A DNA stretch of 64,000 bases, from positions 1 to 64,000 of the forward strand of contig NZ_JACSPZ010000006.1 of the NCBI RefSeq assembly GCF_014836905.1. The letters are read 5' to 3'. Both the position numbers and the translations under genes were made by a program. The notes under the pieces are model-generated. The model searched no databases, was not told the origin of the DNA, and saw only the letters and a program-made list of their open reading frames with translations. Shown piece after piece: positions 43,328 to 52,563 of this stretch (the stretch's first letter is position 1; each line of letters opens with the position of its first letter). This DNA is from Solibacillus faecavium. Lineage in GTDB: Bacteria; Bacillota; Bacilli; Bacillales_A; Planococcaceae.

Positions 43328-44266
43328 TTGAAATTAACTATTGAAGTAATTGAAGAGTTTGGGGAAGTACTTTTACCTGCAGTGGAATTATGTACAGAAA
43401 AACCTTTAGTCAATATTTATACAGACGTAACAAAAATGAATCTTTTAAAGCTGCAACTATTGAAAATGCCTAAAGTTTACGTTCATGCACATGAAGAAGG
43501 GCATTACGAGCGATTAACTGTAGAGGAAACATTTCAGTTTTATTTAAAATTACATAATATGAACGATTCTGTTGAGGCCCTTATGAAGGCATTTGGCTTA
43601 GAACAATTAAAAAAAATCCGTGTAAATGAATTAACTTCTGGTGAACGCCAATTGCTTAACTTTTTAAAGGCTTATGTACAGCGGAAGGAAGCAATTGTAT
43701 TAATTGAACCCTTTCAAAATTTACAACAAGTTGAACGTAAAGTTCTAATGCATTTAATTATACAACTTCAACTTGCAGGCAAAAAAATAGTATTACTATC
43801 GAATAATTTAGAGCATTTAATTAATTCGGAAGGCGAAATATTAAGGCTGGATGAAGAAGGCTTACATAAAATGGACGTTAAAGAAGAGCAACAGGAACAA
43901 GGACAAGGCCCGATTGAAACGATTCAGTTGAAAATCGAAAAGATTCCAACGAAAAAAAATGAAAAGATCATTCTATTTAATCCACCTGAAATTGACTATA
44001 TTGAAAGTGTCGAAGGGGAAGTGTTTGTTTATGTAGCGGGAGAAGCATATCCATGTACATTAACATTGAGTGAGCTGGAAAAACGACTGCATCATTTCGG
44101 CTTTTTCCGCTGTCACCGCTCATATATCGTCAATTTGCAAAAAGTAAGGGAAATAATCTCATGGACACGCAATAGCTATAGTCTATCACTGCAAGGTACA
44201 GGAAAATTAGAGGTGCCCCTTTCAAGAACAAAGCTTTCGGAGCTAAAAGAAATTGTCGGAATATAA
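43328..44266 (+). CDS. LytTR DNA-binding regulator with degenerate ABC-ATPase domain
   Basis: This 312-residue protein has an ABC-like N-terminal half (about 1-185) with a signature-like ELTSGERQLLNFLKA and a Walker-B-like IVLIEPFQNL, but no Walker A. The C-terminal LytTR domain (about 210-310) has FFRCHRSYIVNLQKVREI. I use the TTG start with GAGGTG seven bases upstream. It lies 146 bases before an ABC transporter pair and probably senses or controls it. The fusion suggests a regulator that docks to ABC components in place of an ATPase. Confidence 0.82.
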   Translation: MKLTIEVIEEFGEVLLPAVELCTEKPLVNIYTDVTKMNLLKLQLLKMPKVYVHAHEEGHYERLTVEETFQFYLKLHNMNDSVEALMKAFGLEQLKKIRVNELTSGERQLLNFLKAYVQRKEAIVLIEPFQNLQQVERKVLMHLIIQLQLAGKKIVLLSNNLEHLINSEGEILRLDEEGLHKMDVKEEQQEQGQGPIETIQLKIEKIPTKKNEKIILFNPPEIDYIESVEGEVFVYVAGEAYPCTLTLSELEKRLHHFGFFRCHRSYIVNLQKVREIISWTRNSYSLSLQGTGKLEVPLSRTKLSELKEIVGI

Positions 44267-44412
44267 AAGATTTCCTGGGAAATAGTTTGCACCACTCATC
44301 GATTTATAACACCAAACAACCCTATAAAGCGACAATTCACCGATATTATAATGCAGTGAATGCGCACTTCCTTTAAATTAATGGTATCAACGATTTCAAG
44401 GGAGGAAATAAA

Positions 44413-45258
44413 ATGACAGCAATTATTGAGGTGCAAAATCTACAAATGAAGTACGGAAAAGAAGAGGCATTAAAAAATGTTTCCTTTTCCATTCGTAAAG
44501 GAGAAATTTTCGGCTTTCTTGGTCCAAGCGGCTCAGGGAAAACGACAACAATTAAAATATTGACAGCACAGTTAACACATACAGGTGGTCAAGTATCTGT
44601 TTTTGGACAGCCAGCAAGTGAAATGAATAAAGGCCACAATAAATCGAAGTTTGGCATTTTGTCAGACAATAGTGGGCTATACCAACGTCTCTCCATTGAA
44701 GAAAATTTATTACTGTACAGTCAGTTGTACAATTTGCCTAAAAGTACAATAGAAGAAGCATTGGCATTCGTGAATTTGCAGAAGGATCGTAAAAAGAAAG
44801 TTAATCAGCTTTCCAAAGGGATGATGCAACGTGTTGTTCTAGCCCGCACAATTATGCATAAACCGCCATTGCTGTTTTTGGATGAACCTACATCTGCGCT
44901 CGATCCAGTAAATGCTCAGCATATTTATAACGGGCTTCGTAAATTAAATGAGTTAGGCACAACGATCTTTTTAACAACACACAATATGGAAGAAGCAGAG
45001 TTGCTATGTAATCGTGTTGCCTTCCTACATAAAGGCGAAATTCGAGAGATTGATACACCACTTGCTCTAAAGAAAAAATATAGCGACCACTCATTTACAG
45101 TGGAACTGGAGAATGGAGAAAATCATGTTGTCTATAATGGCGAACAGGGTGCGGTGCAATTAATGGAGTGGATGAAGGCAAAGCGTGTGTCACGTATGTA
45201 TTCCAATGAACCAACATTAGGCGATATTTTCGTACAAATAACAGGGAGTGATTTATAA
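44413..45258 (+). CDS. ABC transporter ATP-binding protein
   Basis: This 281-residue ATPase has Walker A GPSGSGKTT, signature LSKGMMQRVV, Walker B LLFLDEPTSALDP and the switch histidine in TTHNMEEAE. AGGGAGG precedes the ATG. Its stop overlaps the permease start (TAATG), so both are co-translated. Confidence 0.93.
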   Translation: MTAIIEVQNLQMKYGKEEALKNVSFSIRKGEIFGFLGPSGSGKTTTIKILTAQLTHTGGQVSVFGQPASEMNKGHNKSKFGILSDNSGLYQRLSIEENLLLYSQLYNLPKSTIEEALAFVNLQKDRKKKVNQLSKGMMQRVVLARTIMHKPPLLFLDEPTSALDPVNAQHIYNGLRKLNELGTTIFLTTHNMEEAELLCNRVAFLHKGEIREIDTPLALKKKYSDHSFTVELENGENHVVYNGEQGAVQLMEWMKAKRVSRMYSNEPTLGDIFVQITGSDL

Positions 45259-45968
45259 TGAACATTTCAGTAAAACGTATTCAAGCCATTTTTATGAAGG
45301 ACTATAAAGAGTTTTCCCGTAATTATGTAATATCATCCGTTGTACTTATGCCGTTAGTTTTAGCACTTTTTTATGGACGAATGGGCTCTAACTCCATTGA
45401 TATGTACTTTTTGCCTTTGAATGTAACACTTTCAATGGTAACTACGTATGTTCAGGCATGTCTGATTGCTGAAGAGAAAGAAAGGAATACGCTGCGTGGT
45501 TTAATGATGTCGCCGGCTTCAACATTTGATATATTATTTGGAAAAAGCTTACTAGTATTTTTAATGACAGCCATCATTTTAGCCGTATCTTGCTATTTAG
45601 TAGGGTTTGCACCGGAGCAGATTATAGTAATTGCACTTGCTTTAGCGCTTTCGACAGCTTTCTACTTGGCGTTAGGAACGATTTGCGGTTTATTTACAAA
45701 GTCCATTATGGAAGCTTCTTTAGCTGTTCTACCAGTAATGATTATTTTTACATTCGGTCCATTGGCACTAGCTTTAGGAGAAGATCATCTATTATACAAA
45801 ATTGTCGAAGTTTTACCGAGTACACAATTGATACGATTGGCAGAGCTGTCACAGGCAAATGCAGCATTCACTGAATTAATAGGTGCATTTAGCATAATCA
45901 CTGCATGGACAGCAGGTGCAATCGCAATATCGGTAGTACTGTTTAATAAACGCACAAAAGACTTATAG
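45258..45968 (+). CDS. ABC-2 type permease
   Basis: This 236-residue protein has six hydrophobic segments and the ABC-2 hallmark AEEKERNTLRGLMMSP. It forms an exporter with the preceding ATPase, probably for a peptide, drug or lipid-like substrate; regulation by the upstream LytTR protein is inferred from gene order. Confidence 0.88.
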   Translation: MNISVKRIQAIFMKDYKEFSRNYVISSVVLMPLVLALFYGRMGSNSIDMYFLPLNVTLSMVTTYVQACLIAEEKERNTLRGLMMSPASTFDILFGKSLLVFLMTAIILAVSCYLVGFAPEQIIVIALALALSTAFYLALGTICGLFTKSIMEASLAVLPVMIIFTFGPLALALGEDHLLYKIVEVLPSTQLIRLAELSQANAAFTELIGAFSIITAWTAGAIAISVVLFNKRTKDL

Positions 45969-45971
45969 TAT

Positions 45972-46007
45972 ACGGGGCTTTCTGAATTAACTTCGGGAAG
46001 CTTTTTT
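45972..46007 (+). terminator. Terminator of the LytTR-ABC operon
   Basis: GGCTTTC and GGGAAGCT form a short stem followed by TTTTTT. Confidence 0.65.
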
Positions 46008-46040
46008 TGATGTTGAAATATTAAAGCAGAAGGAGAGTGG

Positions 46041-46109
46041 CATGTTTAAAGGACAAACTTCTTTATTCGTTCATTATGAAACTATAAAAAAAGAAGCATA
46101 CTCGATGTG
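46041..46109 (+). CDS. Possible 22-codon small protein
   Basis: An ATG with AAGGAGAG seven bases upstream opens a 22-codon frame (MFKGQTSLFV...EAYSM). It runs into the hairpin that terminates the cold-shock gene on the other strand, so a coincidental frame is likely. I list it because the ribosome site is strong. Confidence 0.25.
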
Positions 46110-46121
46110 AGTATGCTTCTT
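46091..46121 (-). terminator. Terminator of the cold-shock protein gene
   Basis: Perfect 13-bp stem AAGAAGCATACTC/GAGTATGCTTCTT with T residues following on the minus strand. Confidence 0.9.
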
Positions 46122-46151
46122 GCAACTAACTATATACTTAAATCGTTAAAA

Positions 46152-46352
46152 TTAAAGTTTAGTTACGTTAGTAGCTTGTGGGCCACGGTTGCCTTCTTCA
46201 ACGTCGAATTCAACTTTTTGACCTTCGTCTAAAGTTTTGAAACCTTCGCCTTGGATAGCTGAGAAGTGTACGAATACATCGTTACCGCCTTCAACTTCGA
46301 TGAAACCGAAACCTTTTTCTGAGTTAAACCATTTTACTGTACCTTGTTGCAT
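46152..46352 (-). CDS. CspA-family cold-shock protein
   Basis: This 66-residue protein has both RNA-binding motifs [14 protein letters not shown] and DVFVHFSAI and matches the usual length. It acts as an RNA chaperone. The leader on the minus strand is long and contains a large hairpin (46404-46457), as usual for cold-shock mRNAs. Confidence 0.96.
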   Translation of the reverse strand: MQQGTVKWFNSEKGFGFIEVEGGNDVFVHFSAIQGEGFKTLDEGQKVEFDVEEGNRGPQATNVTKL

Positions 46353-46403
46353 GAGAGAAAACCTCCAAAAAAATTAATTATTGAATTGCTAAATGTATAA
46401 AAA

Positions 46404-46457
46404 AATTCACACATTAAAAAAGGGAGCGTACACGTTCACTTTTTTAATATGTGAATT
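46404..46457 (-). promoter_or_regulatory. Long hairpin in the cold-shock mRNA leader
   Basis: AATTCACACATTAAAAAAGG pairs with its counterpart ending TTTTTTAATATGTGAATT over about 27 bp with few mismatches, around 50-105 bases ahead of the start codon. A temperature-sensitive leader fold is plausible. The rest of the 497-base gap up to 46849 is AT-rich with no gene that I can see. Confidence 0.6.
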
Positions 46458-46849
46458 AATCGTAAACAGCTTAAGCAATTTAATTAATCTTATTGTATAA
46501 CAAGATTATCCAACTGTCTACTAATTTTTCTCGAAAAGAGATGAAATTTTTGATTTTTCATACAAATGAAGTGAAAGAACGATTAAATTATATCGGAAAT
46601 AATCTTATTTTACCACTTAAATTTTAATGAAATGAATAAAATTTTGCGTAATTATTAAATAAATAGGTTATTTTTACAATAATTTAAATAAAAAGGGAAT
46701 TAATTGAAGGGTCATATTGATTTATTTTCCAAAATTTGAATATTTGACTTGTTAAACATGTAGTGCCACAAACGTTGGACACAATTACGCCAAGGCTTAA
46801 TTAATGTATGGTATAGTTGGGTTAAAGAGGTATGAAAGGATTGTGTACG

Positions 46850-49039
46850 ATGGCTAAAAGTTTAGTATTGGCAGAGAAACCTTCAGTAGCACGAGATATT
46901 GCAAATGTGCTGAAGTGTCATAAAAAAGGAAATGGCTTTTTGGAAGGGGATAAATACATTGTAACTTGGGCTCTAGGCCATTTAGTGACACTGGCAGATC
47001 CCGAAAGCTATGATGAAAAATATAAGCAATGGAAGCTGGAAGATTTACCGATGCTTCCGGAACGTTTAAAACTAACGACTATTAAACAGACGAGCAAGCA
47101 ATATAATGCAGTGAAATCACAGCTGACACGTAGTGATGTCAATGAAATCATTATCGCAACAGATGCAGGACGTGAAGGAGAGCTTGTAGCACGTTGGATT
47201 ATAGACCGTGCAAAAGTGAATAAGCCGATTAAACGTCTTTGGATTTCTTCTGTTACTGATAAAGCGATTAAAGAAGGCTTTGCGAATTTAAAGCCAGGCA
47301 AAGCGTATGAAAACCTATATCATGCAGCAGTTGCCCGAAGCGAGGCCGACTGGTATATCGGGCTGAATGCGAGTCGTGCATTATCGACGAAATTTAATGC
47401 ACAGCTAAACACTGGGCGCGTGCAAACTCCAGTAGTCGCAATGGTAGCGGCACGTGAGGATGAAATAAAGCACTTTAAAGCTCAAACTTACTACGGTATC
47501 GAGGCACAAACGAAGGAATTAAAATTAACGTGGCAAGATGCTACTGGAAATTCACGCAGCTTTAATAAGGAAAAGATTGATTCGATAGTTAATGAACTGG
47601 ACAAGCAGGATGCAAAAGTAATCGATGTGGAACGAAAGCCGAAAAAAACATTTTCTCCCGGGCTTTATGATTTAACAGAATTACAGCGTGATGCGAATAA
47701 ACTATTTGGCTATTCCGCAAAAGAAACGCTAAATATTATGCAAAAGTTGTATGAATCACATAAAGTGCTAACATATCCACGTACAGATTCTCGCTATCTA
47801 TCTTCTGATATTGTAGGTACTTTATCAGAGCGTCTAAAAGCATGTAGCGTAGGTGAATATCGTACATTGGCAAATAAAGTATTAACGAAACCAATTAAAG
47901 CAAATAAATCTTTTGTAGATGACAGCAAAGTTTCAGATCATCACGCCATCATTCCAACTGAAGAATACGTTAATTTTGCGAATTTTACGGATAAAGAGCG
48001 TAAAATTTATGATTTAGTCGTTAAGCGTTTTCTGGCTGTTCTTTTCCCGGCACATGAATATGAGCAATTGACAGTGCAGGCCCTTATCGGTAAGGAGAAG
48101 TTTATTGCGCGCGGTAAAACGGTGCTATCTGCTGGATGGAAAGAAGTTTACTCAAATCGATTTGACGATGAAGATTCAAATGAAGATGTGAAGGAGCAAT
48201 TGTTACCACGTCTCGAAAAAGGACAAGTACTGCAGGTTAATTTACTAGCTCAAACTTCCGGGCAAACGAAACCACCAGCCCGTTTCACAGAGGCTACAAT
48301 ACTAACAGCGATGGAAAATCCGTCAAAATATATGAATACACAAAATAAAAAGCTTGCCGATACATTAAAATCAACAGGTGGGTTAGGTACTGTTGCAACT
48401 CGTGCTGATATTATTGATAAATTATTTAATTCCTTCCTTATTGAAAAGCGTGGGAAAGATATTCACATTACGTCAAAAGGCCGCCAGTTATTGGACTTAG
48501 TGCCAAACGAGTTGAAATCTCCTGAAACGACAGCTGAGTGGGAGCAAAAGCTTGAACAAATTGCTAACGGTAAGTTGAAAAAAGATATATTCATTAATGA
48601 AATGAAACAACATACAAAAGCGATCGTTTCGGACATAAAAAAGAGCGACAAAAAATTCAAGCACGATAATATTTCAACAAAATCCTGTCCGGACTGCGGG
48701 AAACCGATGCTAGAAGTGAACGGGAAGAAAGGCAAAATGCTCGTATGCCAGGACCGTGAATGCGGTCACCGTAAAAATGTCTCCCGCGTAACGAATGCCC
48801 GTTGTCCTCAATGTAAGAAAAAGCTTGAATTGCATGGACAAGGCGATGGCCAAATTTTCGTATGTAAATGCGGATATCGTGAAAAATTGTCTGCCTTTGA
48901 AGCGCGCCGAAAAAAAGAAGGCGGCGGCAAAGTGGACAAACGCAGTGTCCAAAAGTATTTAAAAGAGCAAGAAAAAGAAGCAGAGCCGATCAATAATGCA
49001 TTTGCGGATTTATTAAAAGGTATGAAATTTGACGATTAA
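46850..49039 (+). CDS. topB: DNA topoisomerase III
   Basis: This 729-residue type IA topoisomerase begins MAKSLVLAEKPSVARDIA (Toprim) and has TDAGREGE, the active-site tyrosine at about 309 in LTYPRTDSRYL, and a C-terminal zinc-binding region (CPDCGKPML...CGH and CPQCKKKL...CKCG). The ATG at 46850 has GAAAGGATTG upstream and fits homologues better than the one at 46832. Confidence 0.95.
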   Translation: MAKSLVLAEKPSVARDIANVLKCHKKGNGFLEGDKYIVTWALGHLVTLADPESYDEKYKQWKLEDLPMLPERLKLTTIKQTSKQYNAVKSQLTRSDVNEIIIATDAGREGELVARWIIDRAKVNKPIKRLWISSVTDKAIKEGFANLKPGKAYENLYHAAVARSEADWYIGLNASRALSTKFNAQLNTGRVQTPVVAMVAAREDEIKHFKAQTYYGIEAQTKELKLTWQDATGNSRSFNKEKIDSIVNELDKQDAKVIDVERKPKKTFSPGLYDLTELQRDANKLFGYSAKETLNIMQKLYESHKVLTYPRTDSRYLSSDIVGTLSERLKACSVGEYRTLANKVLTKPIKANKSFVDDSKVSDHHAIIPTEEYVNFANFTDKERKIYDLVVKRFLAVLFPAHEYEQLTVQALIGKEKFIARGKTVLSAGWKEVYSNRFDDEDSNEDVKEQLLPRLEKGQVLQVNLLAQTSGQTKPPARFTEATILTAMENPSKYMNTQNKKLADTLKSTGGLGTVATRADIIDKLFNSFLIEKRGKDIHITSKGRQLLDLVPNELKSPETTAEWEQKLEQIANGKLKKDIFINEMKQHTKAIVSDIKKSDKKFKHDNISTKSCPDCGKPMLEVNGKKGKMLVCQDRECGHRKNVSRVTNARCPQCKKKLELHGQGDGQIFVCKCGYREKLSAFEARRKKEGGGKVDKRSVQKYLKEQEKEAEPINNAFADLLKGMKFDD

Positions 49040-49070
49040 TCATCTTTTTAACTAATTATTTTAAATAACT

Positions 49071-49122
49071 AAACGCAAGAACATGAAGTCAGTGGAAGTG
49101 ACAATGTTCTTGCGTTTTTTTT
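49071..49122 (+). terminator. Terminator of topB
   Basis: AAACGCAAGAACAT and ATGTTCTTGCGTTT form a perfect 14-bp stem with a T tail. The remainder of the gap to 49348 shows only a weak hairpin (AACAG/CTGTT near 49267) before a T run. Confidence 0.88.
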
Positions 49123-49348
49123 ATTTAAAGAATTTGAAATTAAAAATTAGAAAGACACTTTTTGGGAGGGGCTTTCCACACGAATAGGGTTTTTATCTGT
49201 AGCATACATTAGCAGTTGAGAAAGGGTATTTTTTGCAGAACAGTAGGGAATAATAAGAGAATGAAGAACAGGGGAATTCTGTTTTTTTATTTCCGTCGAG
49301 TGTAGGTTGTATATCTGATTTAATCGTAGTATTTACGAGGTGTGAATT

Positions 49349-50485
49349 ATGTTAAATAAGAAGCTAATTATCGGGACTTTATTTGTTACACTACTTCTAT
49401 TATTGGGCATCTTCTTAGGGAAGGAAAGATTTTCGAAGCAAGAAGTTGATGAGGATTCAAAACTTTCTATAAAGGAGACTTCAGAAATGGAAGATTTACC
49501 GTTGAAGGGATCTGAAAGAAATGAAGAGAGACCGCAATTAAAATACAGTAGTGATGAATTTCAGGCTGGTATGAATATACTGATTTATGGTCATCCAGAT
49601 ATGGCTGAGACTAGAAATTTATTTAATCGTTTAAGAAACTTGGGGATTAACAGTGTGGCAATAAATTTCCCTTTTTATCAATCAGATTCGCAAGCAAATG
49701 AGGTAACTGTAAGTCAGGCTTATACACCGACGATTCAAGAACTTCGAAAAATCATAGAATTTGCACATGCGTCTGAGCTCAGTGTCATGATTAGACCCAT
49801 CATGGATGAACAAGTTTTTCTATCCTCAAATATGTGGAGAGGGCAGATAAAACCGACAGACCCGGATTCTTGGTTTGACAGCTATCAAGCATTAATACTC
49901 ACATACGCTACTTTGGCTGAGACGACTAATGCAAAATCATTAAATATTGGGACGGAACTGAACTCAATGCAAAATAAATATCAGGATAGATGGACAGAAC
50001 TTATTGAAAGTGTACGTGGGGTTTACAAGGGAGAGCTATTGTATTCCTTTAACTATGATACAGTTTCAGAAATTCCTTCTCTTGAGTTTGTTAAATTACT
50101 TGATCAGGTTGGGGTTGATGCATATTTCCCGTTAGATTTACCAAATGGAGCTACGACAAATATGCTGGAGGAAGAATGGAAGAACCAAATCAATCAGTTG
50201 GAAGAAGTGTTGTGGCAACAATCCATTATCGTAACTGAAGTTGGAATCCACCCTATTGACGGTGCATATCGTACCCCTTACTCATGGAGTTTCCCTGATG
50301 GTACTTTTGACCCTAAGGCACAAGTTAATTATTATGAAGCAACATACAATACTTGGAAGCCGAAAGCGGAAGGGATTTATTGGTGGGCTATTACACTTGG
50401 CCAGGATCCCAATGAAATTAGCTTCTCTCCTTTAGGATTACCAACAGAAGAAGTGATTAAGAAGCACTTTCTTCAAAATTACTAA
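49349..50485 (+). CDS. Membrane-anchored GH113-like glycoside hydrolase
   Basis: This 378-residue protein has an N-terminal membrane anchor (about 5-23), a low-complexity acidic linker (about 28-65) and a TIM-barrel-like domain. The likely catalytic glutamates are Glu203 (NIGTELNSM) and Glu297 (IIVTEVGIH), as in GH113 and related clan-A hydrolases. It is 341 bases upstream of a DUF2334/GT2 pair, so it may cut or trim the polysaccharide made there. Confidence 0.72.
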   Translation: MLNKKLIIGTLFVTLLLLLGIFLGKERFSKQEVDEDSKLSIKETSEMEDLPLKGSERNEERPQLKYSSDEFQAGMNILIYGHPDMAETRNLFNRLRNLGINSVAINFPFYQSDSQANEVTVSQAYTPTIQELRKIIEFAHASELSVMIRPIMDEQVFLSSNMWRGQIKPTDPDSWFDSYQALILTYATLAETTNAKSLNIGTELNSMQNKYQDRWTELIESVRGVYKGELLYSFNYDTVSEIPSLEFVKLLDQVGVDAYFPLDLPNGATTNMLEEEWKNQINQLEEVLWQQSIIVTEVGIHPIDGAYRTPYSWSFPDGTFDPKAQVNYYEATYNTWKPKAEGIYWWAITLGQDPNEISFSPLGLPTEEVIKKHFLQNY

Positions 50486-50576
50486 TGATAAATAAAAGAA
50501 AATAGATATGCTGTCACTATAGTTCCATAGGGCCGGTCGCTGTTCGGTCATTATATACTCTTAATAACTTAATGAT

Positions 50577-50621
50577 AAAAGGTTGAAACCACGTTGAATG
50601 TGGTTATCAGCCTTTTTTTTT
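50577..50621 (+). terminator. Terminator after the GH113-like gene
   Basis: AAAAGGTTGAAACCAC and GTGGTTATCAGCCTTTT form a stem with one bulge and a T tail. It separates the hydrolase gene from the next operon. Nothing else is apparent in the 341-base gap. Confidence 0.75.
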
Positions 50622-50826
50622 CTCTTTAAAAACATTTATAATTTATTTTCACTTTTTCGGTATAGTTCTATAGAAGCAAGAATAATGTAATTTTATCATG
50701 TTGATAAACCCATCGGTGTATTTTTTGAGAAGGAGTATATTTTATAAAGGAAGATGCCAAATTTTAAATGATTTTGTTCATTACTGATAAATGACTGTTA
50801 AAGGGACAGTGTAAAGGAGTATGTAA

Positions 50827-52563
50827 ATGCAGGTAAGGACTATGGGTCGACAAAAGATATTGATTTTCATTATTTGTATCACTCTCTGTACTATATTACC
50901 AAATGTTTCAGTGGAAGCTGCCAAGGAGGCTAAAGAGCCGGAAGTACTAGTTATATATACAACAATGGACGGAAAAATGAATGAGGAGCAGCGCTATTTA
51001 GATTTATTAATCGGTCACTTCACATCCAATATTCGATTTATAAGCAGTGACGATGTAGAGAAAAGCGATTTATCTTCAGCGACACATCTATTTTATTTTG
51101 GTCAATACTCAACGCAGCTACCAGTCAAATTTAATACATTATTTGATGAATATGAAGGTACGATTGTAGCAATTGGTTATAACTCAGAAAAGATAGGAAA
51201 TCAATTTTCGTTTATTGATCCAAAACATGAGGTTACCATCGATCAAATTTCTATGAAGAGTTCAGATAAATTATTGGATATTACTAAAATGTATATTGTC
51301 GAAATTAAAGTTTACGAAGGCTCTGAGATTCTGATTAATGGACGTATGAAGGAAGGGGATGTGCACTATCCGGTAATGGTAAAGGGAAATGGAAATTACT
51401 ATTATGCATTTGACACCGTTGATTCGAGTCAAGCCACACTATTTGCTGAAGCTCTCCACGATGTGTTCAAAATTGAACATGAGGAAATATCCCCTGGTTA
51501 TATCCGATTAGAAGATGTCCACCCCTTAGTGAACCCTAAACCACTTCAAGAAATAGCTAGCATGTTAAAGGAAAAGGATATACCCTATATGGTTGCTGTA
51601 ATACCGATTTACACAAACCAGATTACGGGAAAGAGAAGTACCTTTGCTGATTCGCCGGAATTGCTGAAAGTTCTAAAACAGATACAGAAGGATGGGGGAA
51701 GTATTGTACTCCATGGATATACACATCAATTTAGAGCTTCTGAGACAGGCGAGGGATTTGAGTTTTGGGATGTAGAGAACAACTCGCCGATATATTTCCC
51801 CGAAAATCAGGAATATACATTAAAAGAAGAAAAGGATTTTTCTTCAAAAGAAGATTATTTGAATTACATTAATAATTTAAAAGCATATGAAAGAGAGTAT
51901 ATAGAAACAAAAATAAATCAAGGAATCGATGAGTTAGCTAAATATGGTTTATATCCATTGGCTTTTGAAGCTCCGCATTATACTATGTCCCAATATGGTT
52001 ACGAAATATTATCTGAGTATTTCTCTACTTATGTAGGTCAGGTACAGCTCAGTGATAAAGATTGGGAAATAATGGACACCTCTCCATATATCACTTCCCC
52101 TACATTTTTGCATGGAATGAAGCTACTTCCTGAAACAATGGGATATATTAAGCCAGGTGTAGAGCAAGCTGTTCAAAAAATGATGGATAATACAGGAAGA
52201 ATTAGATTATCTCGAGACGGGATATTAGCTGCCTTTTATCATCCTTATCTAGGGGCAGAAGGGTTTAAGGAATTACTGGATGAGCTAGATAAATTACCGA
52301 ATGTTTCCTGGATCGATCTAAAAGAAATGGATGTATGGGTAAAGGGCAAAAATGTTTCTATTCATACTGTGAATGGTGAAATCATTAAAGATTTTAACCG
52401 TTTAAAAATTGTCTCTTCTTCTATGGAAGCACCCCTTTATTATCTAAGCCAATTTGTTCGTTTTGCAGCTTGGATAATGGTTGTTATAGGAGGTGCTGCA
52501 GTTTGTATGTTTATTGTTTTTACCTTCCGCTTAATAATGAGAAATAAACAGATAGAAGGGTGA
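50827..52563 (+). CDS. DUF2334 polysaccharide deacetylase-like protein
   Basis: This 578-residue protein has a signal peptide (about 1-31), a DUF2334 NodB-like domain (about 225-480: RLEDVHPLVNPKPLQEIASML, VLHGYTHQFR, EAPHYTMSQYG, AAFYHPYLG) and a C-terminal membrane helix (about 545-570). The Asp and two His residues fit the metal site of polysaccharide deacetylases. It overlaps a glycosyltransferase gene by four bases. A surface polysaccharide N-deacetylase, functionally like PgaB or IcaB, is the likely role. Confidence 0.82.
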   Translation: MQVRTMGRQKILIFIICITLCTILPNVSVEAAKEAKEPEVLVIYTTMDGKMNEEQRYLDLLIGHFTSNIRFISSDDVEKSDLSSATHLFYFGQYSTQLPVKFNTLFDEYEGTIVAIGYNSEKIGNQFSFIDPKHEVTIDQISMKSSDKLLDITKMYIVEIKVYEGSEILINGRMKEGDVHYPVMVKGNGNYYYAFDTVDSSQATLFAEALHDVFKIEHEEISPGYIRLEDVHPLVNPKPLQEIASMLKEKDIPYMVAVIPIYTNQITGKRSTFADSPELLKVLKQIQKDGGSIVLHGYTHQFRASETGEGFEFWDVENNSPIYFPENQEYTLKEEKDFSSKEDYLNYINNLKAYEREYIETKINQGIDELAKYGLYPLAFEAPHYTMSQYGYEILSEYFSTYVGQVQLSDKDWEIMDTSPYITSPTFLHGMKLLPETMGYIKPGVEQAVQKMMDNTGRIRLSRDGILAAFYHPYLGAEGFKELLDELDKLPNVSWIDLKEMDVWVKGKNVSIHTVNGEIIKDFNRLKIVSSSMEAPLYYLSQFVRFAAWIMVVIGGAAVCMFIVFTFRLIMRNKQIEG

